35,522 nt of DNA from Verrucomicrobia bacterium ADurb.Bin118 (GTDB taxonomy: Bacteria; Verrucomicrobiota; Verrucomicrobiia; Limisphaerales; MWDV01), in assembly GCA_002070715.1 (NCBI GenBank), contig MWDV01000220.1:1-35522 (forward strand), read 5' to 3'. The notes under the pieces were generated by a model, which searched no databases, was not told the origin of the DNA, and saw only the letters and a program-made list of their open reading frames with translations. The translations under genes were made by a program, and so were the position numbers. Positions 16,725 to 26,729 of the stretch are shown here, in pieces. Within the stretch, counting starts at the first letter, position 1. Every line of letters starts with the position of its first letter.

Positions 16725-18054
16725 ACAATGGTTGCGTGATCGCATGGGGATGGACTTTAACACCGTCGGTCCGGCGGTGTTGGAGCGCACGGTGCGGCAG
16801 CGCATGCGGCTGCGAGGGGTAACCTCTCTGCGGGAGTATTATGCGGTGCTGACGGATTCCACCGCGGAAGCGGAGGAGTTGATTGAACTGGCGGTGGTCC
16901 CCGAGACATGGTTTTTCCGCGACCCGGAAGCGTTTCGGGCGCTTACCCAACTGGCCCGCACCGCCCTCGACATAACGACCTTTGGACCGGCCCGCGGACG
17001 CCCAGCGCGCGGGGCTGCCGCTGGAAATGCGAACGGCGAAGGGGAGGTTGCCGGTCGCGCCCGGGGTACGCCGGCGCCGCCGCCGCGTCGGCTGCGGGTG
17101 TTAAGTATTCCCTGTGCCACCGGCGAGGAAGCTTACTCGCTGACGATGGCGCTTTTAGATGGCGGCATTCCCGCAACACAGTTTCAGGTGGATGCTGTGG
17201 ATCTGAGCCAGCGGGCATTGACGACCGCTCAGCGCGCGGTGTATGGGCGCAATTCTTTTCGCGGCAAAGACCTGGCTTTTCGTGATCGCTATTTTGAACG
17301 CGTGAAAGACGGCTTTGCGCTGAACGCCAATGTGCAGGGTTGCGTGTGCTTTTCCCGCGGCAACATCCTCGATCCCGGATTGCTGGCCGGCCAGCCGCCG
17401 TACGACTTTGTGTTCTGCCGCAATTTGCTCATCTATTTTGATGGAGCGGCGCGGACGCGTGCCTTGGAGCGATTGACCGCGCTGGTGAGCGCGACTGGAT
17501 TTTTGTTTGTCGGCGCGGCGGAGCTGCCCTTGGTCGTCAATTATGGCTTTGAATCCGCCCGTCTCCCCATGGCCTTTGCGTGTCGGAAATCAATCCCGCA
17601 TGCTGCTCATTCGCACGATCAAGCTGGCGAGAGTTCCGGCGCGAGCATTTCCTTGCGGGCCCCCGTGCGGAAAGCGGCTTCGCTTCAGAAGGGGAAAAAC
17701 GCCGTCGAAAAACCAGCCGCGCACCCGGCGCACGCCGGCGATCCGGGCCCCGCCGAGCTCCTGGAGACGGCGCGTCGCCTGGCGAATGCCGGTCAGTTGC
17801 GCGAGGCCGCCGAACTGTGCGAACGCCATCTCGAAGTGTATGGGGTTTCCTCGGAGGTTTATTATCTCCTGGGACTGATTGAGGACGCGCAAGGGCGGGC
17901 CGGGGCCGCCCAGTATTATCGCAAGGCCCTCTATCTGGACCCGAATCATGGCGAATGCCTGGTGCAAATGGCGCTGTTATGTCAGCGGCAGGGCGACATG
18001 CGCGGCGCCCGGGTTTTCCAGCGCCGGGCCGAACACGTTCAGCAACGTCCTTGA
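16711..18054 (+). CDS. wspC: CheR-type methyltransferase with C-terminal TPR, WspC
   Basis: SAM-dependent glutamate methyltransferase, expected to methylate WspA and set its signalling level. The 447 residues comprise the CheR N-domain (1-80), the Rossmann methyltransferase domain with SIPCATGEEAYSL at about 132-144 and FVFCRNLLIYF at 233-243, and tetratricopeptide helices at about 350-440 (YYLLGLIEDAQGRAGAAQYYRKAL). The TPR tail is characteristic of WspC. A low-complexity Gly/Ala/Arg insert (about 92-125) separates the subdomains and a Pro/Ala linker precedes the TPRs. ATG 16711 follows GCAGGAG closely and overlaps wspB by 14 bases. Confidence 0.92.
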   Translation: MKRIEQWLRDRMGMDFNTVGPAVLERTVRQRMRLRGVTSLREYYAVLTDSTAEAEELIELAVVPETWFFRDPEAFRALTQLARTALDITTFGPARGRPARGAAAGNANGEGEVAGRARGTPAPPPRRLRVLSIPCATGEEAYSLTMALLDGGIPATQFQVDAVDLSQRALTTAQRAVYGRNSFRGKDLAFRDRYFERVKDGFALNANVQGCVCFSRGNILDPGLLAGQPPYDFVFCRNLLIYFDGAARTRALERLTALVSATGFLFVGAAELPLVVNYGFESARLPMAFACRKSIPHAAHSHDQAGESSGASISLRAPVRKAASLQKGKNAVEKPAAHPAHAGDPGPAELLETARRLANAGQLREAAELCERHLEVYGVSSEVYYLLGLIEDAQGRAGAAQYYRKALYLDPNHGECLVQMALLCQRQGDMRGARVFQRRAEHVQQRP

Positions 18055-18060
18055 TCGCGC

Positions 18061-18774
18061 ATGGCTCCGCCTTCCGCCAAATCCTCCTTGCCGGCGCCAC
18101 CCGCGCCCGCTTCCGCGCTCACGCCGTTGGATGAGTGTTGGCATCGAATCGGCGTTTACGGGGATGGGTCCTGCCCCGAACTGGCGCGGCAGGTGCATTG
18201 TCGAAATTGCCCCACGTTTACCCGGGCGGCGGCCGGATTGCTTAATCGCGACCTGCCCGTCGGGTATCGGCAACAGTGGGCGGCGCACTATGCGCAGGCC
18301 AAACATCGCGCGGCGCCGTGGGATATTTCCACGGTCATCTTCCGGCTCGGCACGGAATGGTTTGCGCTGGACACGGTTTTGTTGCAGGAAATCGCGGAGG
18401 ACCGTCCCATGCACACGCTGCCGCATCGGCGGCGGGGGGTGGTCTTGGGGGTGGTCAACATCCGGGGGGAATTGCTACTGCTGGTTTCGCTGGCGCGGTT
18501 GCTCCAACCTCACGCGCCCGGCGCGGAGGAGTTCACGGCCCGTTGTTGCCCCTGCGTGCTGGTGGTCCACGCACAGGGAAATCGGTTTGCGTTTGCCGTG
18601 GATGAGACGCCGGGGGTGCAGCGCTTTCATCAAACAGACCTGATGCCGCCGCCGGTCACTGCCACCCAGGCCGTCCGCACGTTTACCCGCGGCTTGCTGC
18701 GTTGGAACGGGCATTCCGTGGGCTGGCTCGATGCCGACGCTCTGTTGTTTCACCTCAACCGCAGTCTCGCGTGA
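18061..18774 (+). CDS. wspD: CheW-like coupling protein WspD with N-terminal cysteine motif
   Basis: A 237-residue second CheW of the Wsp array. After a Pro/Ala-rich start, residues 26-50 carry four cysteines (C26, C38, C47, C50; C-x11-C-x8-C-x2-C) in the pattern CWHRIGVYGDGSCP...HCRNCP, followed by the CheW domain (about 85-235). The same N-terminal cysteine block is, as I recall, found in Pseudomonas WspD, which supports orthology over a generic CheW. The cysteines could bind metal or act as a redox site; this is not established. Start ATG 18061 lies six bases after the wspC stop; its stop overlaps the wspE GTG by four bases. Confidence 0.9.
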   Translation: MAPPSAKSSLPAPPAPASALTPLDECWHRIGVYGDGSCPELARQVHCRNCPTFTRAAAGLLNRDLPVGYRQQWAAHYAQAKHRAAPWDISTVIFRLGTEWFALDTVLLQEIAEDRPMHTLPHRRRGVVLGVVNIRGELLLLVSLARLLQPHAPGAEEFTARCCPCVLVVHAQGNRFAFAVDETPGVQRFHQTDLMPPPVTATQAVRTFTRGLLRWNGHSVGWLDADALLFHLNRSLA

Positions 18775-21092
18775 ACGCCCCGGACGATCTCCGCCAGTTG
18801 TCGTTGATGGAATTGTTCCGGGTCGAGTCGGAAAACCAGACGGCCACGCTCACTGCGGGATTACTGGAGCTGGAACGTCAACCGGAATCGTCCGCCCCTT
18901 TGGAAGTCCTCATGCGCGCCGCCCATTCGCTCAAGGGGGCCGCCCGCATTGTCGGACTCAATCCGGCCGTGCGTCTCGCCCATGCGTTGGAGGACTGCTT
19001 CGTTGCCCTTCAACGCGGGCAACTGCGGCTCGACGCCGCCCGGATGGACGCGTTGTTTCGCGGGGTGGATTTATTGCAAAATCTGGGATGCTGTCCGGAT
19101 GCGGAACGCGAATCCTGGCTGCGGGAACAGGCGTCCCATTGGGAGGCATCCGTCAACTCGCTACGCAACCCGATCTCTACAACGAACGTTGCGACAAGCC
19201 CCTCACCCCCGCAGCCGGCAAATCCTACAACGCCCGCCGCCGCCGATGAAATGCCCGTTGTCCTGCCGACGGCGCCGGAGACGACGGCTCCCGCGCAACC
19301 AGCGCCAACCGCGTATCCGACAACTGGCGGGTTGCCGGATTTGCCGGAACGCGTGTTGCGGTTGACGGCGGAGAATCTCAACCGGCTGTTGGGACTGGCC
19401 GGCGAAGCCTTGGTTGAATCCCGTTGGTTGCGCCCCTTCGCGCTCAACATGCAGCGGCTCAAACGCCAGCATGCCGAGATCGAGGCGGATTTGGCGCGCA
19501 CAGCCGGGGCGTTGCGCGAGGTGCCCGGGGCGGAAAACGCGCTGCGCGAGATGCAGGAATTCAACACGCAACTGAAAGAGTGTCGCAGCTTTTTGGACGA
19601 GCGCCTGGCGGAGTTGGATCGCTTCGATCAGCGCAGCGCGCAGTTGTCGCACCGGCTGTATCTGGAAGTCTTGCGCACCCGCATGCGTCCCTTCAGCGAT
19701 GGCGTGCGGCGGTTTCCGCGCATGATCCGGGATCTGGCCCAAAGTTTGGGGAAGGAAGTGCGTTTGGAAATCGTGGGCGAACACACGCAAGTGGACCGGG
19801 ATATTTTGGAGAAGCTGGAGACGCCGCTGGCCCATCTGTTGCGCAACGCGGTGGACCACGGCTGCGAACCGCCGGACGTCCGGCGGCAACAAGGCAAAGC
19901 TCCGGTGGCTACCGTCCGCCTGGAAGCCCGGCATAGCGCCGGTCAGTTGGTGGTGATGGTCACCGACGACGGCGCGGGGGTGGATTTGGAGGCCGTTCGG
20001 GCGGTCATTCTGCATAAACGACTGGCGGCCCCCGACGTGGCCCAGAGCCTCAGTGAAGCGGAATTATTGGAGTTTCTTTTCCTGCCCGGAGTGACCCTGC
20101 GGGAACAGGTCACCGAAGTGTCGGGCCGCGGCGTGGGGTTGGACATCGTGCAAGACCTGGTGAAAAGCGTGCGGGGAAGTCTGCGGGTCAATTCCCAACC
20201 GGGACGGGGCACGCGGTTTCAGTTGCAACTGCCGCTCACGCTTTCGGTGCTGCGGGCGTTGCTGGTGGAAATCAGCGGGGAAGCCTACGCCTTTCCGCTG
20301 GGCCGGCTTAACCGGGTGCTGCACCTGTCCCGGGCGGAAGTGGAATCGTTGGAAGGTCATCCGCATTTTCGGCTGCAAAACGAGACAGTCGGGTTGGTCA
20401 TGGCCCATGAAATTTTGGAGGGGCGTCCACCGCCGACCCTGGGTGACACCCTCGCCGTGGTGGTGTTGGGGAATCGCCAGGAGCAATTCGGTTTGGTGGT
20501 GGACCGTTTTCTCGGGGAACGCGAATTGGTGGTGCAACCGCTGGATCCCCGGCTTGGCAAGGTCAAAGACATCAGCGCGGCGGCGTTGCTGGAAGACGGG
20601 GCGCCGGTGTTGATTGTGGACCCCGACGATGTGGTGCGGTCCGTGGCCAAGGTGTTGGCGGAAGGCGGGGCCGCCGGTTTGGGCGACCGCGCCCCGGCCC
20701 TCGCCGCGCCCCGCCGCAAACGGGTGTTGGTGGTGGACGATTCGCTCACGGTGCGCGAGCTGGAGCGTAAACTGTTGCTCAACCGCGGCTACGACGCGGA
20801 GGTGGCGGTGGATGGGATGGACGGCTGGAACGCCGCCCGCACCGGCCGTTTCGACTTGGTCATCACCGATGTGGACATGCCCCGGCTGGACGGCATCGAA
20901 TTGACGCGGTTGGTGCGGAGCGACCCCCGACTTGAATCCTTGCCCGTGATGATTGTTTCGTATAAAGACCGGGATGAAGACCGGCTGCGCGGTTTGGAAG
21001 CCGGGGCGGATTATTATCTGACCAAAAGCGGTTTTCATGACGAAAGATTGCTCCAAGCGGTCGTGGACCTGATCGGCGAACCAGAAATGTGA
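18771..21092 (+). CDS. wspE: Hybrid CheA histidine kinase with C-terminal receiver, WspE
   Basis: The 773-residue kinase at the core of the array autophosphorylates and passes phosphate to its receivers. Domain order: HPt (about 8-110) with phospho-acceptor H52 in AAHSLKGAARI; a Pro/Thr-rich linker (135-190); dimerisation and HATPase (about 195-490) with N359 and H363 in LLRNAVDHG, DDGAG at 399-403 and GRGVGLD at 452-458; CheW-like domain (about 492-630); receiver (about 650-770) with D700 and K752. The separate P2 domain of flagellar CheA is absent, as in WspE. I use the GTG at 18771, which overlaps wspD by four bases and gives the usual short N-terminus; the upstream in-frame start at 18702 lies inside wspD. 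Confidence 0.93.
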   Translation: MNAPDDLRQLSLMELFRVESENQTATLTAGLLELERQPESSAPLEVLMRAAHSLKGAARIVGLNPAVRLAHALEDCFVALQRGQLRLDAARMDALFRGVDLLQNLGCCPDAERESWLREQASHWEASVNSLRNPISTTNVATSPSPPQPANPTTPAAADEMPVVLPTAPETTAPAQPAPTAYPTTGGLPDLPERVLRLTAENLNRLLGLAGEALVESRWLRPFALNMQRLKRQHAEIEADLARTAGALREVPGAENALREMQEFNTQLKECRSFLDERLAELDRFDQRSAQLSHRLYLEVLRTRMRPFSDGVRRFPRMIRDLAQSLGKEVRLEIVGEHTQVDRDILEKLETPLAHLLRNAVDHGCEPPDVRRQQGKAPVATVRLEARHSAGQLVVMVTDDGAGVDLEAVRAVILHKRLAAPDVAQSLSEAELLEFLFLPGVTLREQVTEVSGRGVGLDIVQDLVKSVRGSLRVNSQPGRGTRFQLQLPLTLSVLRALLVEISGEAYAFPLGRLNRVLHLSRAEVESLEGHPHFRLQNETVGLVMAHEILEGRPPPTLGDTLAVVVLGNRQEQFGLVVDRFLGERELVVQPLDPRLGKVKDISAAALLEDGAPVLIVDPDDVVRSVAKVLAEGGAAGLGDRAPALAAPRRKRVLVVDDSLTVRELERKLLLNRGYDAEVAVDGMDGWNAARTGRFDLVITDVDMPRLDGIELTRLVRSDPRLESLPVMIVSYKDRDEDRLRGLEAGADYYLTKSGFHDERLLQAVVDLIGEPEM

Positions 21093-21218
21093 ACATGATA
21101 AATCGGCAAACAGGGAAGGGGAAAAGCGCGCCGCGCCGCGCCTCTGCTTACGGGTTAGAGTTCGCCATCACCGCGCCTCACGCCGCGTGCCAACGTCAAC
21201 GAAGTGTCCTGTCCAGCC

Positions 21219-22369
21219 ATGCGAATCGCCATCGTCAATGACCTGCCGACGGTGGTTGAAGCCATGCGTCGGGTGGTGCTGTCCACCGGCGAACATGGTG
21301 TGGCTTGGGTTGCGGCTGATGGCGGCGCGGCGGTGGAATTATGCGCGCGGGAACGGCCCGATTTGATCCTGATGGATCTGACCATGCCCCGGATGGGCGG
21401 CGTTGAAGCCATTCGCCGGATAATGGATCGCTCGCCCTGTCCCATCGTCGTCGTGACAGCGGAGGGGAAACAAGATCATGCCCGGATCTTTGAGGCCATG
21501 GGCGCCGGGGCGTTGGATGCCCTCCATCTTCCCGGACTCGTATCGTCCGTCACCGCCGAGACTGCGGACAAGTTGCTGGCCAAGATTGATACAATCCGAC
21601 GGCTCACCGGAATTCGCACCCGGAGCTTGTCTGCCAAGCCCGCCCGCGATTTAACGCCGGGTTCCCTGGCGTCACGTTCGCACCCGGCCAGCGCAACATC
21701 CGGTCTGAATGCAGCCAGCCCAGCGCCGCTGGTGGCCATTGGCGCATCCGCCGGCGGGCCGGCGGCGTTGGCCCGGATTTTGGGTTGCTGGCCGGCGGAT
21801 TTTCCCGCCGCCGTGGTGATTGTGCAGCATGTGGACACGCAATTCGCGCCGGGCTTGGTCCGTTGGTTGAGCAGCCAGACTCCGTTGCCGGTGCGGCTCA
21901 TCCAGTCGGGGGATCGCCCGCAGGCGGGTCTGGTGTTGGTCGCCAACGGCGAGGATCATCTGGTGTTTGATAAGGCCCAGCGTTTGGTTTATTCGCCAAA
22001 CCCCACGGGCGCAGCGCTTCGGCCGTCGGTGGATTTATTTTTTCAAAGCATCGTGAAATACTGGCCAGGCGACGTGATCGGAGTCGTGCTGACCGGGATG
22101 GGCCGCGACGGCGCGCGCGGGCTGAAAATGCTGCGCGAAGCGGGGCAGATAACCGTGGCGCAAGATCAGGCGACCAGTACGGTTTATGGCATGCCCAAAG
22201 CGGCGGCCGAATTGCGGGCCGCCCGCGAGATTTTGCCTTTGGAAAACATTGGACCGCGCCTGGCCATGCTGGTGCAAACCCGCCGGCGCCGTCCCCGTCC
22301 AACACCGCCAACCTCCGCCCGGGTTGGCGCGACCGGCTTGACCCGCAAAAACCCCCAATTCCACAACTG

Positions 22370-22370
<1 letters not shown>
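21219..22370 (+). CDS. wspF: CheB-type methylesterase / response regulator, WspF
   Basis: A 383-residue receptor-demethylating enzyme that counteracts WspC. It has an N-terminal receiver (1-120) with phospho-acceptor D53 in LMDLTMP, a variable linker (about 125-168), and the methylesterase domain. The catalytic triad is complete: S177 in GASAGGP, H204 in VQHVD, D297 in GMGRDGARG. The start [19 protein letters not shown] resembles Pseudomonas WspF. ATG 21219 is preferred over a GTG at 21204. It lies 126 bases after wspE, the only real gap in the operon, and that gap holds no gene. In Pseudomonas, loss of WspF locks the system on. Confidence 0.92.
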
Positions 22371-24991
<2,621 letters not shown>

Positions 24992-25017
24992 ACCCAACCC
25001 ATCCCCCGGACTCAGCT

Positions 25018-25971
25018 ATGTTACAAATTCCCCAACGTCTGCAACGCGGCGACACCCTGGGCATTGCGGCCCCGGCCAGTGCCCCGCCGGATCCGCGCAA
25101 CCTGGACCGCGCCGTCGCGGTAATGGAATCCCTCGGCTTCCGCGTCAAACTCGCGCCCCATGTGCGGGCGCGCTGGGGGTTTCTGGCGGGACGCGACCGG
25201 GAACGCGCGGCGGATTTGATGCGCCTGTTCGCCGACCGCACGGTTCGCGCGATCATCTGCGTGCGCGGCGGTTACGGCACCGCACGGCTGCTGCCCCTGC
25301 TGGATTATGCCGTGATTCGCGCCCATCCGAAAATTTTCGTGGGCTACAGCGACATCACCTCGCTGCACTGCGCCTTCTTAAAGCAAGCCGGGCTGGTTTC
25401 GTTCCACGGGCCGATGTTGAACTCGGACTTTGTGAACGCCGACATGCCGAAGTTCACCCTGCAGAGTTTCCTGCGGTTGTTAACCGAACCGGTCGCCTAC
25501 GGCAGCATCGCGCAGGGGTATCGCCGCCGGACGGTTCAGATCCTGCGCCGCGGCGAGGCGACGGGGCCGTTGGTGGGCGGGAATCTCACCCTGCTTTGCA
25601 CGCTCATCGGCACGCCGTGGCAACCCGATTTCCGCGGCCGCATTTTGTTTCTCGAAGATCTGGGCGAAGAACCGTATCGCATGGACCGCATGCTCACTTA
25701 CCTGCTGAACGCCGGCATCCTGCAGCAAGTGGCGGGCATCGCCATCGGCATCAACAAGGATTGTCACGACCCGAAAGCGAAGCGGATGAAGGAATACCGG
25801 CAAACGCTGGAGGATGTGTTCCGCGAGCGCCTGCTTCCCTTGAAAGTGCCGATCGTGAGCGGCCTTCCGTTCGGCCACATCCCGCACAACGCCACGTTGC
25901 CGCTGGGTGTTCAAGCGCACCTGGACGCCCGGCGCGGCGCGTTGAATCTGGTTTCGCCGGCGGTGCGTTGA
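25018..25971 (+). CDS. ldcA: LD-carboxypeptidase, peptidase family S66
   Basis: Cytoplasmic serine peptidase that removes the terminal D-alanine from tetrapeptide muropeptides during peptidoglycan recycling. The 317 residues match the family length. The triad is visible: S111 in GYSDIT, E213 in FLEDLGEEPYRMDR, H287 in GLPFGHIPHN. The nucleophile-side segment RGGYGTARLL is also typical. ATG 25018 is preferred; an upstream in-frame extension runs inside the kinase gene. Only 26 bases separate it from the WspR-like kinase, so co-transcription is likely. No signal peptide is seen, in keeping with a recycling role. Confidence 0.92.
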   Translation: MLQIPQRLQRGDTLGIAAPASAPPDPRNLDRAVAVMESLGFRVKLAPHVRARWGFLAGRDRERAADLMRLFADRTVRAIICVRGGYGTARLLPLLDYAVIRAHPKIFVGYSDITSLHCAFLKQAGLVSFHGPMLNSDFVNADMPKFTLQSFLRLLTEPVAYGSIAQGYRRRTVQILRRGEATGPLVGGNLTLLCTLIGTPWQPDFRGRILFLEDLGEEPYRMDRMLTYLLNAGILQQVAGIAIGINKDCHDPKAKRMKEYRQTLEDVFRERLLPLKVPIVSGLPFGHIPHNATLPLGVQAHLDARRGALNLVSPAVR

Positions 25972-26042
25972 GGACGGCGCGACGTCGAAGCCCGCGATGC
26001 CTGAACGGCGAAGCGGGGCGGCGGTTCGCCCGAGTGACTTGG

Positions 26043-26729
26043 TTAGCCCCTCCTTTCATCTCTCTTTCGTGTGAACCACACCATCAAGACGCCGCCGCCA
26101 ACCAGTAACGCCCAAGTGGATGGCTCCGGCACGGGGCGCGCAAAAATGGGAGCGTTCGGCACCGAATGGTAAGCCCAGCCATGGAGCACACCGCCAGCTT
26201 CTGCCGCCATCGTCACGTCGAAGTACCCGAAGTGAAATCCATCCTCCAGTTCCAACTGGACGCCGATGAAGCCGCGCGCGCCTGGACTGCCCGGCCACTC
26301 GCTGAGTGTTCCGCTGCTCAGATGCATCGCTATGGTCGCAAAGGCGATTTCTCCTGGCGACACGTAGCCCCCGACCGGATCGCTGGAAAGCCAAGCGCAC
26401 GTTGGATCGAGCGATGAACCGACGAGGAAACCTTCCTCCAAACGGGCGACTGGGCCGCCAATGTTGGGCGGTGGTGAGAGCCTGATAACCACCCGGTTCG
26501 CCCGCTCCGTGCGCAGGCTCACAGAGCCTGGGCTTGCGCCAAAGGTAAAATCGGTAAGGCCGTCGCTGTTGAAGTCAATCGGATAGTAAAAGCCATTGAG
26601 CATATCGCTGCCAATTCCCAGCGGCTCCGGCAGGGCAACCGTAATCGTTCCCTGGGCAACGGCGCCGGCCGCCGCGAGGCCAAGCAGCCCGGCGGCGACC
26701 AATAAAACACTCAGCACTTTCTTGCTCAT
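26043..26729 (-). CDS. PEP-CTERM sorting-domain protein
   Basis: A 228-residue exported protein. Signal peptide at 1-26 (VLSVLLVAAGLLGLAAAGAVAQ). The mature part is beta-rich with a calcium-loop-like IDFNSDGLTDF at 51-61. It ends in a PEP-CTERM signal: VPEPSTWALL at 200-209, a transmembrane segment and RKRDERR at 221-227. Such tails are cut by an exosortase. No exosortase gene is in the window. Its ATG overlaps the stop of the S8 protease gene (ATGA, 26726-26729), so it is the second gene of a two-gene unit. The longer in-frame extension upstream lies inside the protease gene and is not coding. Function of the mature part is unknown. Confidence 0.85.
   Translation of the reverse strand: MSKKVLSVLLVAAGLLGLAAAGAVAQGTITVALPEPLGIGSDMLNGFYYPIDFNSDGLTDFTFGASPGSVSLRTERANRVVIRLSPPPNIGGPVARLEEGFLVGSSLDPTCAWLSSDPVGGYVSPGEIAFATIAMHLSSGTLSEWPGSPGARGFIGVQLELEDGFHFGYFDVTMAAEAGGVLHGWAYHSVPNAPIFARPVPEPSTWALLVGGGVLMVWFTRKRDERRG

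Noticed and set aside
25972-26042. Terminator between convergent ldcA and PEP-CTERM genes
   Set aside because: Only 5-6 bp GC stems (GGCGAA/TTCGCC) with large loops and no T-run; not enough to call.
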